Origin: Sympetrum striolatum
Taxonomy: Eukaryota > Arthropoda > Insecta > Odonata > Libellulidae
Direction: 5' to 3'
DNA length: 64,000 nt
Assembly (NCBI GenBank): GCA_947579665.1
Contig: OX388349.1
Span: 73,846,841 to 73,910,840, forward strand
Shown here: one piece after another, positions 10,240 through 20,545 of the stretch
How the letters are laid out: each line of letters opens with the position of its first letter
Numbering within the stretch: the first letter of the stretch is position 1
Translations under genes and position numbers: made by a program
The notes under the pieces: model-generated
What the model saw: the letters and a program-made list of their open reading frames with translations, nothing else
Told to the model about the DNA's origin: nothing
The model's database searches: none

Positions 10240-11550
10240 TACAGTCAGTATAGGGGAGCTTCAGGGGCGTGGTCTGCTCTCCCATACGTCCGAAATACTC
10301 ACAAGAATAATAAACAGGAGGATAGGAGGAAAGATTGAAACCAACTTGTCAGAAAACCAATTTGGATTCATGAAGAACACAGGAACCAGGGAGGCCATAT
10401 TATGCCTAAGGACAATAGCAGAAAAGATGATATGTACAGCAAGCCAGTGTACGTGGCATTCGTGGACTTCGAGAAGGCTTTTGACCATGTTTAGTGGAAC
10501 AAGTTGTTCCAAATAATGGAAAACAAGGGAATGGAATACAACAACAGAAGGATACCAACTCTGCAAAAACCAATTTGCCACTCTGAGAATGAAAGATGGA
10601 AGGAAAATAGAAACTAAAATAAATAAAGAAGTTAGACAGGGATGTAGTCTGTCACCGGCACTGTTCAATGTAAATCTGGTAGAAGCAATAAACCCAAGGA
10701 ATATAATATATAGTGAGAAACAGAAGGAATGAACACGAAAGGAATTAAGGGGAACGGGGAAGAAATAAACATGCTTCGCTTCGCAGATGACATCACAGTT
10801 ATAGCAGAAAATGAAGATGATTTGCAGGTATCTCTGAATGCAATCGATCGAGCTCTTCAAGGATATAGCATGAAAATGAGCAGAAAGAAAACAAAAAATA
10901 CAAAAATCCTAGAATGTGGAAAAAAGAAGTTGAAAGCAAATATTACCCTAAGAGGAGAGATATTAGAGCAAGTCGAGTCATTCACCTACCTTGGAAGGAG
11001 CATAGCATGGGATGAGAAGTACCACGGACATCAAACGAAGATTAGCCCAAGCCAAGGAGGCATTCATTAAGAAGAAGCCACTGCTATGCTCAAAGAACAC
11101 ACGGTTACAGTGAAGGAAATAATACCTGAAAACATTTTTTGTGTGACACTCTATGGATCAGAGATATGGACCATTATAAAAGCGGAACAGTGAAGAATAG
11201 AAGCCTTCGAAACCTGGTTCTGGAGGCGAATTTTGAAGATTAAATGGAAAGATAGGTTGAGAAACGAGGAAGTATTCAGATGAATATATAAGGTTAAAAC
11301 AATATGGAGAACCATCCGGGAAAGAAGAACAAGATGGACTGGTCATATCTTGAGACACAAGGGATTTGTTAGGATCATTCTAGAAGGCAAAGTAGAAGGA
11401 AAAGCACCAAGAGGGAGACCAAGAGACAAATATTTAGATCAAATAAAGAGGGATGTAGGAAAGAAGAGATACCGGGATGTAGTTAGCACTAGATAGAGAG
11501 GAATGGAGGGCTGCAATCGACCAATCTACGGATCGAATGACCAATGATGA
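10240..11550 (+). pseudogene. LINE ORF2 remnant (RT and C-terminal domain)
   Basis: Plus-strand RT blocks in order: SEILTRIINRRIGGKIETNL with ENQFGFMKNTGTREAI (10290-10410); the active-site block YVAFVDFEKAFDHV (about 10446-10490, another frame); NKEVRQGCSLSPALFN (about 10625-10670); catalytic MLRFADDITVIAENEDDL (10770-10825); and VESFTYLGRSI (about 10975). The C-terminal region follows: FVTLYGSEIWTI, WRRILKIKWKDRL, RTRWTGHILRHKG and APRGRPRDKYLDQIKRD (11140-11460). Several frameshifts and stops make it inactive. It ends near 11548 in an (ATG/ATGATG) tail. The wording suits RTE-like or CR1-like arthropod LINEs; no clade is claimed firmly. Confidence 0.8.
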
Positions 11551-11559
11551 TGACCAAAT

Positions 11560-13380
11560 TACTGGTAGGAGTTAATATCGAAATTTATGAAAAACATGCA
11601 ATTAGCTGAGATATTCATATATATAGATAAACTATGATATATATAAATAGCAGTGACAAAATTACGACTATCTTGAAGTTTTTTTCAACCAAACTGATTA
11701 CATATGCGTTGGATCGAGGTGAACAAGATGACAAATAAATAATGCGTTGAGGAAGGGGATTATTTTTGGATGGAGAACGGAGTTTAAGCGTAATAGGGGT
11801 TGCAACGTGTTCAGCTCCAACTACATGGGCTACAGAAAACAATTCCATTCTAAACTTTACTTAACTTTTAAAAAGTAAAAATTAATCTAGAATCGTTATT
11901 TTTATCGTTTCTTAAAAAATATTTATAATTAACTCATAATTTCTATCCATAGGTTAGATTCCGACATATTTTATGCTTTCTTCATGGTAATTATCTCTGG
12001 GATGAAAAATTCTAGAAAAAGTTTTGGAGAAAGTGGCAAAGGAGCATGGGATGGGGAACACGGTTAAAGAAGCTTTCCCATTATAGATTACTAATCATAT
12101 AATACAAAATACAGTTATACAAAATGGATGTCACCCTTTTATTTTGAATAGTCCTGAATAATCACGTGAGCTAGCTAGTCTGCTTTATGCGCTGCAAAGG
12201 TTTTCAATGATGTTATCGCTGAAATATTCCAGGGAGCAGCTCTATCACAGGCACGAAAAACGTGTTTCTGCTACTTCCCGAGGGGATATCTGGTCACAGC
12301 TTACCTTCACATTTCATTAAAATGATAAGGAATGCTGCGTTTAAACTTTTATTTTCAGTGATTCGCCAGGGAGCCATATTCCGTGCTGCCATCTACGGAG
12401 AATGGCCGCTGCTCTTCACACCCATTAAATATAAAGAAGGAGTATAAGAAAGGTACACAAAAAAGAGTCAAAGCGATGATAACCATGCATATTTAACACC
12501 TTACGGATAGATATTTCATAGTTTTATAATATTAAGTCATATTATTAGCCATTTCATTGCTACTACCTCTACAAATACTGTAAGAAAATCTAGCAAGGTA
12601 TTATTTTATAATTACGAAAGAAGTAGCAAATATTGATTCCAAGCGTTTATTGCTTGAAATTCAATTTTCTAAAAGGCATATGAGAATGTTCTCTTGTTTG
12701 TAAAATTAGAAATATTTCATCGTCTACTGAGAGGTTTATTCCTAACAGATAAACCAACCCTCTGTGAGACTAATTTCAATCAATAAACAAAATATTACAA
12801 TATATTACAAAATATTGATATTATTATTATATGAGTAAAAGTAAATTTTAGCAAAGTTCTGGGAAAGCATTTGCTTCATTTGTATTGGATTAAAAAAATC
12901 AAACTTGATACTTTTTCTTTAAACCAGAACTCGATTAAAAATATTTATTTCGGTACGGAATTGGTATTTAATTTACTTACATCTCAGTCCAGTTCATAGC
13001 TGCGATAATGTGATAATGAGGCAAGAATGCATTCATTTTGCTCGCTTTTCCCCAAATGCCCTTCTTCAGTGATTTTTTCTTTATCAATATTAATTCTGAT
13101 TGAAATTGGTTTAAATGAGAGTGCTGTTACAATCTAACAATTCTTGGGGAAAATAGTGATTATTTATGTTTTGTTCCCATTTATGTAAAATTGGCCGTTT
13201 GGTTAACAAATATATCATTCTCTTGCCATCTATCCACCGTTCGAACGTATTATGTTAGAAGAAGCAATGACAATATCACTGATATTTAAGTCTACCAGGT
13301 ACCAAGGCCTAGATTGTGCCGATTGTATATATAATTTATTCGTGAATAAATCATAGTTTACGAATCAGAGGAATCGTTCG
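11560..13380. other. no supported gene or repeat
   Basis: AT-rich unique-looking sequence. A segment near 12370-12420 (GTGCTGCCATCTACGGAG) vaguely recalls the inverted-arm element's GTGCTGCCATCTCGCGG. The match is too short to call. Confidence 0.35.
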
Positions 13381-13680
13381 TAGTCATCGAAAACTCCCCT
13401 TTTCTTGGAGCGCGGACACATTTGCGCGTCTCTCCAGCTTAATGACGCTCCCTTTTGACTGTCCACTCGGCGGGACTCCCTTCCACGTAATTACTCCCGG
13501 CGTATATCCGACACTGCCCTATGCGACCAAAGCAACGACCGCGGATAAATTAAATGAGGGGACGGCCCTCAAACGATGCCCCAACCCTCCGTTTTGCGTC
13601 TCTCTTCACAAAATGGAGCAATCTTTTTTGTTCTTTAATCTATCGATCTTCACTTCCTCCATTTTCTTTTCCGTGGAATA
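13381..13680. other. GC-richer unique patch
   Basis: Base composition rises clearly above the surroundings (TTTGCGCGTCTCTCC, CTCCCGGCGTATATCC, GACCGCGGATAAATT). An 80-codon plus-strand frame spans 13442-13681 but has no recognisable domain. It could be unique noncoding DNA retained between repeats, or an exon I cannot recognise. Confidence 0.25.
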
Positions 13681-13689
13681 AATAAGATT

Positions 13690-14150
13690 CTAATGAGTTA
13701 AACATATCAGAATATTCTAACTATTATCAAAAAACCTTACTTAAATAATACTAATACCATCCCATAAGATATCTGAGTGCAAATAATATAGTTTACATTT
13801 TAGTTCTTAATTGACAAACCATTATCTTGGTAGATGAAAATATTATTTCTATTCAGATAATTTACTAACAGCCGAGTCTCTCTTCCTTTCTTCTTCTAGG
13901 TGAAAATATGTTCACATTCACGCATTATAAAATTTCCTAGTATTTGACGTCTTTACCTTCTGCTAGGAAATTCTTTGTTTTATGCTATTTTATTATATCT
14001 ATTTTTTAATATATATCTTGTTATAAAAAATCAAAATATTTATATCAAAATTATATATTATATATCAAAATTATCAAAATATTATATTTATATATTTATA
14101 TATAATAGTTATCATAATATTTATATTACATGATCCTTATAAGCATTTAT
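13690..14150. repeat. AT-rich low-complexity DNA abutting the array
   Basis: Mostly A and T, with runs of TATATTTATATATTTATATAT and repeated ATCAAAATTAT from about 14030. The higher-order array begins immediately after it. Confidence 0.6.
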
Positions 14151-14152
14151 AA

Positions 14153-15256
14153 TACGAGTAAAATATAGCTTGCATACTGCAAGCATATCGACAACACTAA
14201 TTTCATGACGGCATCATAAGGGGACGGCCCTCAAAAGAAAAAATAAAGGGATTGAAAATATTCTTAAAATTCGCTGCAATTTAATCGTCTGGCATCGAAC
14301 CAAGGCCTTCCTGGTGAACCTACTATGCAGCAGAACAGAAAATCACCATCTCTTACTATGTGTGAAAATTTAAGCAGAAATATTGGCTCCAACTGCCTCA
14401 AACGACGTCCTACTTTTCAATAATGTAAATGGGTCTCTGGATTCGAACCAAGGACGATCTAGGAAATCTAAAACATGTTTTTGAAATGTATCTATGTTCT
14501 CTATCTATATACCTAATTTCATGATTTAATATTATTGGGAAGGGGTTTAAATTAATTCTTCAAAATCGGATAATTTACTGATTTCAGAGACGCCTGGTGT
14601 CCAACCCAGGAAATATTGGTAGCTGTGAATAAACAGTGTGACTTATTAGGACTTCATCTTATTTTATACTAAGTTTGAAGTCGATATTATATCGGGAAGT
14701 ACCTAAAACGTTTTTCTGTTATCTCCATAAGAAATGCATTGAGGAATGTAAATGGCTCTCTGGAATCGAACCAAGGACCATTAGCGAATATGTAAAATTT
14801 GATTATGAAATATATTTATGATCTCCAACTCCATGCCGAATTTCAAGTTTCCATGCCATAGGGAAAGGGTCCAAAAAAATCTTAAAAATCGCCACAATGC
14901 ATTTTAAACGGCCGATATTTGCCCCGACCTAGCATCGAACCCAGGTTATTTTCCGTAAAACTCATTTATGTTTTCGATGGATCATGATCACATATACAGC
15001 CTCCTTGAGTTTTGATTCTCTACCTATCCGGAAAGTATTTTTTTTTAATTCCCGAAAATCAAAGCAATGCATTTTAACGGGAAAAATCGGGACTTTGGGG
15101 CCCTCTGGAATCGAACCCATGACACTGAGGTTCAAAATCGCAATTTTTCTGGCAGTTACACGTTATGGCCAATCTGTCATAAAAATTTCAAGTCAATCAC
15201 GCTCATGGTTTAGCCTGTGAATTAGTATCCTATCTATCTATCTATCTATATAGGTA
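14153..15256 (-). repeat. array unit 1, class I (A-B-C-D-E-F)
   Basis: Starts TACGAGTAAAATATAGC with hairpin at 14168-14184. Monomer A reads CTGGCATCGAACCAAGG, B GGATTCGAACCAAGGACG, C CTGGTGTCCAACCCAGG (core altered), D GGAATCGAACCAAGGACC, E AGCATCGAACCCAGG and F TCTGGAATCGAACCCATGAC. It ends in a (TATC)n tract at about 15225-15250. It is the left edge of the array. Confidence 0.85.
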
Positions 15257-16344
15257 TACGAGTAAAATGTAGCTTGCATACTGCAAGCAGATCGGCAATA
15301 GTAATTTCATAACGGCATAATATCGGGACGGTCCCGGAAAGGAAAAACAGGATTGAAAATATACTTAAAATTCGCTTCAATTTAATCGTCTGGCATCGAA
15401 CCCGGGTCTTTTTGGTGAAATTACTATGCAGCCCATCAGAAGATCATCTTCTCTAAATACGTGTGAAAATTCAAGCAGAAATATTGGCTGCAACTGCCTC
15501 AAACGAAGACCTACTTTTCACGAATGTTAATAGCTCTCTGGATTCGAACCAAGGACGATCTAGGAAATATAAAATATGTTTTAGAAATCTATATGTTCTA
15601 TATATATGCCGAATTTCAAGTTTTAATATTATTGGGAAGAGGTTCAAAATAATTCATAAAAATCGGATCATTGACTGATTGTAGAGACGCCTGGTGTCGA
15701 ACCCTGGAAGTATTGGAAGCTGTTAATGCACAAAATGACTTGCTAGGACTTGATCTAATTTCGTAGAAAGTTTGAAGTCGATATCATAACGGGAAGTACC
15801 TAAAATTTATTTCCGTTATCCCCATAGGAAATGCATTGTGGAGTGCAAATGGCCCTCTGGGATCGAACCGAGGACCATAAGAGAATACAAAAAATTTGAT
15901 TATGAAATATTTTTATGATTTCTAACCCCATGCCAAATTTCAAGTTTCCATGCATTCGGAAAGAGGTCCAAAAAAAATCTTTAAAATCGCCACAACGCAT
16001 TTTAAACGGCCGATTTTTGCCCCGATCTAGCATCGAACCCAGGATATTTTCCGTAAAACTCATTTATGTTTTCGATAGATCATGACCATATTTATAGGCT
16101 CCTTGAGTTTTGATTCTCTACCTATACGGGAAGTATTTTTTTTTAATTCCCGAAAATGAAAGCAATGCATTTAAACGGGAAAAATCGGGACTTTGAGGCC
16201 CTCTGGAATCGAACCCATGACATCGAGGTTCAAAATCGCAATTTTTCTGGAGGTTATACGTTATGGCCAATATGTCGTAAAAATTTCAAGCCATTGACGC
16301 CAGTGGTTTAGCCTGTGACTTTGTATCCTATCTATATATATATA
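15257..16344 (-). repeat. array unit 2, class I (A-B-C-D-E-F)
   Basis: Starts TACGAGTAAAATGTAGC with hairpin at 15272-15288. Monomer order and spacing match unit 1. The core is intact in all six monomers (TCGAAC). It ends GTATCCTATCTATATATATA. Confidence 0.85.
15272..15288. other. unit-terminal hairpin GCTTGCA-TAC-TGCAAGC
   Basis: Perfect 7 bp inverted repeat with a 3-nt loop, 15 bases inside each unit start. Identical copies sit at 14168-14184, 16360-16376, 17481-17497, 18753-18769 and, in reverse complement, 45257-45273. A one-mismatch copy is at 4963-4979. Such a subterminal hairpin is a known mark of Helitron-type ends, but the usual CTRR end cannot be placed with certainty here. Confidence 0.8.
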
Positions 16345-17465
16345 TACGAGTAAAATGTAGCTTGCATACTGCAAGCAGATCGACAACACTAATTTCATAT
16401 CGGCATCATATCGGGACGGACATCAAAAGAAAAAAAAAATTCAAAATATTCGTAGAATTCGCTGCAATTTAATCACCTGGCAGCGAACCCCGGTCTTCCT
16501 GGTGTACTTACTATGCAGCAAAATAGAAAATTACCATATCAAACTATGTGTGAAAATTCAAGCAAAACTATTAGGTGCAACTACCTCAAACGACGTCCTA
16601 CTATTCACATACACTCCTTATTTGAGAAATTATAATGTGCTCTGGCATCGAACCCAGGAACAGCATGGTCTTATCTATTTTTTTTCTTAAACAAAGTGTT
16701 AATATACATCTTCCATCTAAGCAAGAGCTCCCTTACATATCGATAAATGCATAAAAAAATTATGAAAAGATACCCCATAGTATTATATATGGGTGATATT
16801 TTTACCGCCCGGCATCGAACCCGGGTCTTTCAGGCAATACTTTCTATGCAGCACAAAAGAAAAACACCATCTCTAACCGCGTATGCAAATTCAAGCAGAA
16901 ATATTGGTTACAACTGCCTCAAATGACGTCCTACTTTTCCTTTATATTCCTTATGAGAGAAACGTTATTGTGCTCTGGCTTCGAACCCAGGAACAGTACG
17001 GTCTTATGAAAATTTTTTTCTAAAACTTATTCGTACCATACATCTTCCAGCCAAGCACGAACATCCTATCATTTCGATAAGTGCATCTAAAAAAATAATG
17101 AAAAACGGATCCCATGTATTTTAAAGGGCAGATCTTTGCATCGTCCTAGCATCGAACCCAGGATAACTTTTGTAAAAGTCATTGATGTTTTCGAAAGTCC
17201 AAGACCATAAATATAGGCACCTTGAGTTTTACTTCTCTACCTATCCGGAAAGTATTTTTTTTTAATTCCCGAAAATCACGGCAATGCATTCAAACGGGAA
17301 AAATCGGGACTTTGGGGCCCTCTGGAATCGAACCTATGACACTGAGGATCAAAGTCTCTTTTTTCCTGGGGGTTTCACGTTATGGCCAATATGTCATAAA
17401 AATTTCAGATCAATGACGCTTGTAGTTTAGGCTGTGAATTTGTATCCTATCTATCTATATAGGTA
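16345..17465 (-). repeat. array unit 3, class II (A-G-H-G'-E-F)
   Basis: Hairpin at 16360-16376. The A core is altered (CAGCGAACCC). The middle three monomers differ from class I: G (CTCTGGCATCGAACCCAGGA), H (CCGCCCGGCATCGAACCCGG) and G' (CTCTGGCTTCGAACCCAGGA), each preceded by ATTCCTTATTTGAGA- or TTTTACC-type text. E and F are as in class I. Ends with TATCCTATCTATCTATAT. Confidence 0.85.
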
Positions 17466-18550
17466 TACGAGTAAAATGTAGCTTGCATACTGCAAGCAGA
17501 TCGGCAATACTAATTTCATATCGGCATCATATCGGGACGGTCCTCAAAAGAAAAAAAAAAGGATTTAATTTTTTCTTAAAATTCGCTGAAATTTAATCGT
17601 CTGGCATCGAACCCGGGTCTTACTGGTAAACCTACTATGAAACACAATAGAGGATCACCATCTCTAACTATGTGTGAAAATTCAAGCAGAAATATCGGCT
17701 ATAACTGCCTCAAAAAACGTTCTAATTTTCACGAATGTTAATGCCTCTCGAGACTCGAACCAAGGACGATCGTTGAAATCTAAAACATGTTTCTGAAAGT
17801 TATTTATGATTTCTATCCATTTGCCGAATTTCAAGTTTCTATTTTATTGGGAAAGGTTTCAAAATAATTCCTAAAAATCGGATCAACTTCTGATTTCAGA
17901 GACACCTGGTGTCGAACCCAGGACGTATTGTAAGCTGTGAATGCACAGTTTGATTTGTAAAAACTTGCTCTTGTATCATGCAAAGTTTGAAGTCGATAGC
18001 CTGCCGGAAAGTACCTAAATTTTGTTTCCGTTATCTCCGTAAGAAATGCATTGAGAAGTGCAAATGGCCCTCTGGCATCGAACCAAGGACCATCAGCGAA
18101 CATGTAAAATTTGATTATGAAATATATTCATGATATCTATCCACGTGCCGAGTTTCAAATATCCATGTTATCGGGAAAGGATCCAAAAAAATTCTTCAAA
18201 ATCGCCGCAATGCATTTTAAACGGCCGATTTTTGCCCCGACCTAGCATCGAACCATGGACTATATTCTAAAATGTCTTTCTGATGTTCGTTGGATACGCA
18301 CGGCTTCTAGCGATCCCTGGAGTTTCAACTCTTTCTCTCTCCGGGAAGTGCCTCAAAAAAATTTTCGAAAATCCCCGCCATGTATTCTTACGGAAAAAAT
18401 CGCGACTTTGGGGCCCTCTGGAATCGAACCCATGACCCTGAGGATCAAAATCGCAATTTTTCTGGCGGTTTCACGTTAGGGCCAATACGTCGTAAAAATT
18501 TCAAGTCAATGACGCTTGTGGTTTAGGCTGTGAATTAGTATCCTATCTGG
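17466..18550 (-). repeat. array unit 4, class I (A-B-C-D-E-F)
   Basis: Hairpin at 17481-17497, monomers in class I order with spacing 148, 157, 166, 170, 176, ending TTAGTATCCTATCTGGGTAT. Monomers E and F are more diverged from their counterparts than in the other units. Confidence 0.85.
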
Positions 18551-18737
18551 GTATATATATGAATGAATCCGGAGAAGCATCTATATATAATAGATATATG
18601 AATGAATCCGGAGAAGCATCTATATATAATAGATATATATATGAATATATGATATATGAATGAATCCGGAGAAGCATCTATATATAATAGATATGAATGG
18701 TATGAATGAATCCGGAGAAGCATCTATATATAATAGA
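18551..18737 (-). repeat. minisatellite between array units 4 and 5
   Basis: Four copies of GAATGAATCCGGAGAAGC followed by ATCTATATATAATAGATA, starting near 18562, 18601, 18660 and 18706, with variable TATATGA fillers. The same repeat occurs once at the array's right end (19868-19908) and, degenerate, at 3.96-4.09 kb. It occupies the junction where one unit ends and the next begins. Confidence 0.85.
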
Positions 18738-19858
18738 TACGAGTAAAATGTAGCTTGCATACTGCAAGCAGATTGACAACAGTTATTTAATTTGGGCATC
18801 ATATCGGGACGGTCCTAAAAGAAAAAAAAATGGTCGAAGATATTCTTAAAATTCGCTGCAATTTAATCGTCTGGCATCGAACCCGGGTCTTTATGGTGAT
18901 ACGTCCAATGCAGTACAACAGAAAATCACCACCTCTAACGAATTGTGAAAATTCAAGCAGAAATGTTGGCTTCAACTGCCCCAAAGGACGTCCTACTTTT
19001 CCCATATATTCCTTATGAGAGAAATTTTAATGTGCTCTGGCATCGAACCCTGGTACAGCATGGTCATATCTAATTTTTTTCTTAAACCGAGTCTTAATAT
19101 ACATCTTCTAGCAAAGCAAGATTTTCCTATTAATTCGATTAATACATCAAAACAAATAATGAAAACTAACTCAATGCATTTTAAATGGGGGATATATTTA
19201 CCATCTGGCTTCGAACCCGGGTCTTTCTGGTAATACTTTCTATGCAGCACTAAAGAAGTACAAATCCTTTAATCATGTTTGAAAATTCAAGCAGAAATAT
19301 TAGGTGCAACTGCCTCAAATGACGTCCTACTTTTCCCTTATATTCCTTATGAGAGAAACTTTTATATGCTCTGGCATCGAACCCAGGAACAGTAAGGTCT
19401 TATCTACATTTTTTTCAAAAACCTATGCTTAATATACATCTTCCATTTAAGCGAGAACTTCCTATCATTTCGATAAGTGCATGAGAAAAAATAATGAAAA
19501 TCTACCTCAATGTATTTCAAATGGCCGTTTTTTGCATCGACCTAGCATCGAACTCAGGATATTTTCCGTAAAAGTCATTTATTTTTTCGATAAATCATGA
19601 CCATATATATAGGCTCCTTGAGTTTCGATTCATTACCTATCCGGAAAGTATTTTTTTTTAATTCCTGAAAATCAAAGCAATGCATTTAAACGGGAAAAAT
19701 CGGGACTTTGGGGTTCTCTGGAATCGATCCCATGACACTGAGGTTCAAAATCGCAATTTTTCTGGCGGTTACACGTTATGGCCAGTATGTCGTAAAAATT
19801 TCAAGCGAATGACGCTTGTGGTTTAGCCTGTGAATTAGTATCCTATCTATATATATAC
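18738..19858 (-). repeat. array unit 5, class II (A-G-H-G'-E-F)
   Basis: Starts TACGAGTAAAATGTAGC with hairpin at 18753-18769. Class II middle monomers are at 19043, 19211 and 19377, then E and F. F has a core change (TCGATCCC). Ends with GTATCCTATCTATATATATACC before the terminal minisatellite. Confidence 0.85.
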
Positions 19859-19908
19859 CTATATACATGAATGAATCCGGAGAAGCATCTATATATAATA
19901 GATATACG
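19859..19908 (-). repeat. terminal minisatellite copy at array right end
   Basis: One copy of GAATGAATCCGGAGAAGC plus ATCTATATATAATAGATATACG. It ends the array. Downstream sequence (CATAGTAATAATTTTT) is unrelated. Confidence 0.75.
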
Positions 19909-19980
19909 CATAGTAATAATTTTTATATGTATACCTAATCCTTTTCTATTTATTTCTTATGCAAATCCATAATGATGGAT

Positions 19981-20141
19981 GTTTTCTCGGGTTTCCAACC
20001 GGATTACAGACAGGAATGGGTCCGACGTTTCGACAGTATTACGGTCATCTTCAGGGATGAAGTGAGAAGATGACTGTGGAGATTACAGCCGAAACGTCGG
20101 ACCCGTTCATGTCTGTAACCCGGTTGGAAACCCGAGAAAAC
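19981..20141. repeat. foldback element with ~73 nt arms, Penelope-end-like
   Basis: The left arm (GTTTTCTCGGGTTTCCAACC ... GGTCATCTTC) and the reverse complement of the right arm match with few changes over about 73 nt, with a short loop near 20055-20070. Both arms contain, outward-reading, GAAGATGAC ... CGAAACGTCGG. I remember this wording from terminal regions of arthropod Penelope-like elements, some of which carry hammerhead ribozymes. On the minus strand the left arm reads CTGAAGATGACC ... GTCGAAACGTC, which has a hammerhead-like CUGAxGA and GAAA arrangement. This is an inference. Confidence 0.6.
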
Positions 20142-20389
20142 TTGCTTCAGCAGTTTCACCGGGCAAGCACCAGATATTTCCAAATCCATGATATTTCTTT
20201 TATCTCCATGATCATTTATCTGTGCCATTTTGTTTTCCTTTGAAATCTGGCTTAACTAGCTTTCGCCTCAAAATTTAGTTAACTATTTTTGGGTGTCCTA
20301 CTGTTTTCACTTTTTAAGCCCATAAAGTTGATTCCTTCCATGGAGATGCATCAGAGGAAAGAATAAACCGAGTAGTCTTTCCAAATGTA

Positions 20390-20466
20390 CACTCCTGGCC
20401 AAAATTAACGCAGCACCTCCCTTGCGATCCTTACGGCCGGTGCTGCGTTAATTTTGGCCAGGACTG
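20390..20466. mobile_element. tiny TA-flanked palindromic MITE (Tc1/mariner type)
   Basis: CACTCCTGGCCAAAATTAAC..GCAGCACC and its near-perfect complement GGTGCTGC..GTTAATTTTGGCCAGGACTG are separated by about 20 bp and flanked by TA on each side (20388-20389, 20467-20468). This is a minimal end-to-end deletion derivative of a Tc1-like transposon. Confidence 0.8.
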
Positions 20467-20475
20467 TACTTATAC

Positions 20476-20545
20476 ATTCATCTACATCGACATTAACGCC
20501 CTGCGAGCCGCCTTTTGGTGTGTGGCAGGGGGTGTAAACTAGGGA
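20476..20545 (+). repeat. LINE-like 3' tail fragment
   Basis: Contains CCTGCGAGCCGCCTTTTGG followed by TGTGTGGCAGGGGGTG. An inverted copy is at 37371-37445 (CACCCCCTGCCATACACCG). This GTGTGGC-type block following CATCTACATC is widespread in insect genomes as a retroelement 3' end, from memory. Confidence 0.5.

Larger units (their letters stand above)
14153..19908 (-). repeat. higher-order tandem array of B-box-bearing monomers
   Basis: Five head-to-tail units of about 1.1 kb, each with six monomers. Plus-strand core starts (TCGAAC or variant): 14295, 14443, 14600, 14766, 14935, 15111; 15396, 15544, 15697, 15863, 16033, 16209; 16483, 16648, 16815, 16981, 17152, 17328; 17607, 17755, 17912, 18078, 18248, 18424; 18877, 19043, 19211, 19377, 19548, 19724. 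Within units the steps are nearly invariant: 148, 153-157, 166, 169-170, 176 (class I) and 165-166, 167-168, 166, 171, 176 (class II). On the minus strand each core reads GGTTCGATGCC or similar, like a tRNA T-arm and pol III B-box. No A-box at tRNA spacing is seen, so these are not tRNA genes. Confidence 0.9.

Noticed and set aside
10261..10860. 199-codon minus-strand open frame
   Set aside because: It lies antisense to a clear LINE RT with FADD and VRQGC motifs. It is a shadow frame.
12360..12430. Third copy of the P-like element's terminal arm
   Set aside because: Only GTGCTGCCATCT-type similarity of about a dozen bases; not enough.
14153..19908. CRISPR-like array of regularly spaced repeats
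   Set aside because: Eukaryotic context, no cas genes, and the 'spacers' are themselves homologous between units. This is a satellite/higher-order repeat, not CRISPR.
14153..19908. Cluster of tRNA genes or tRNA pseudogenes
   Set aside because: Only the T-arm/B-box-like part recurs. No acceptor stem, D-arm, anticodon arm or A-box at the right distance.
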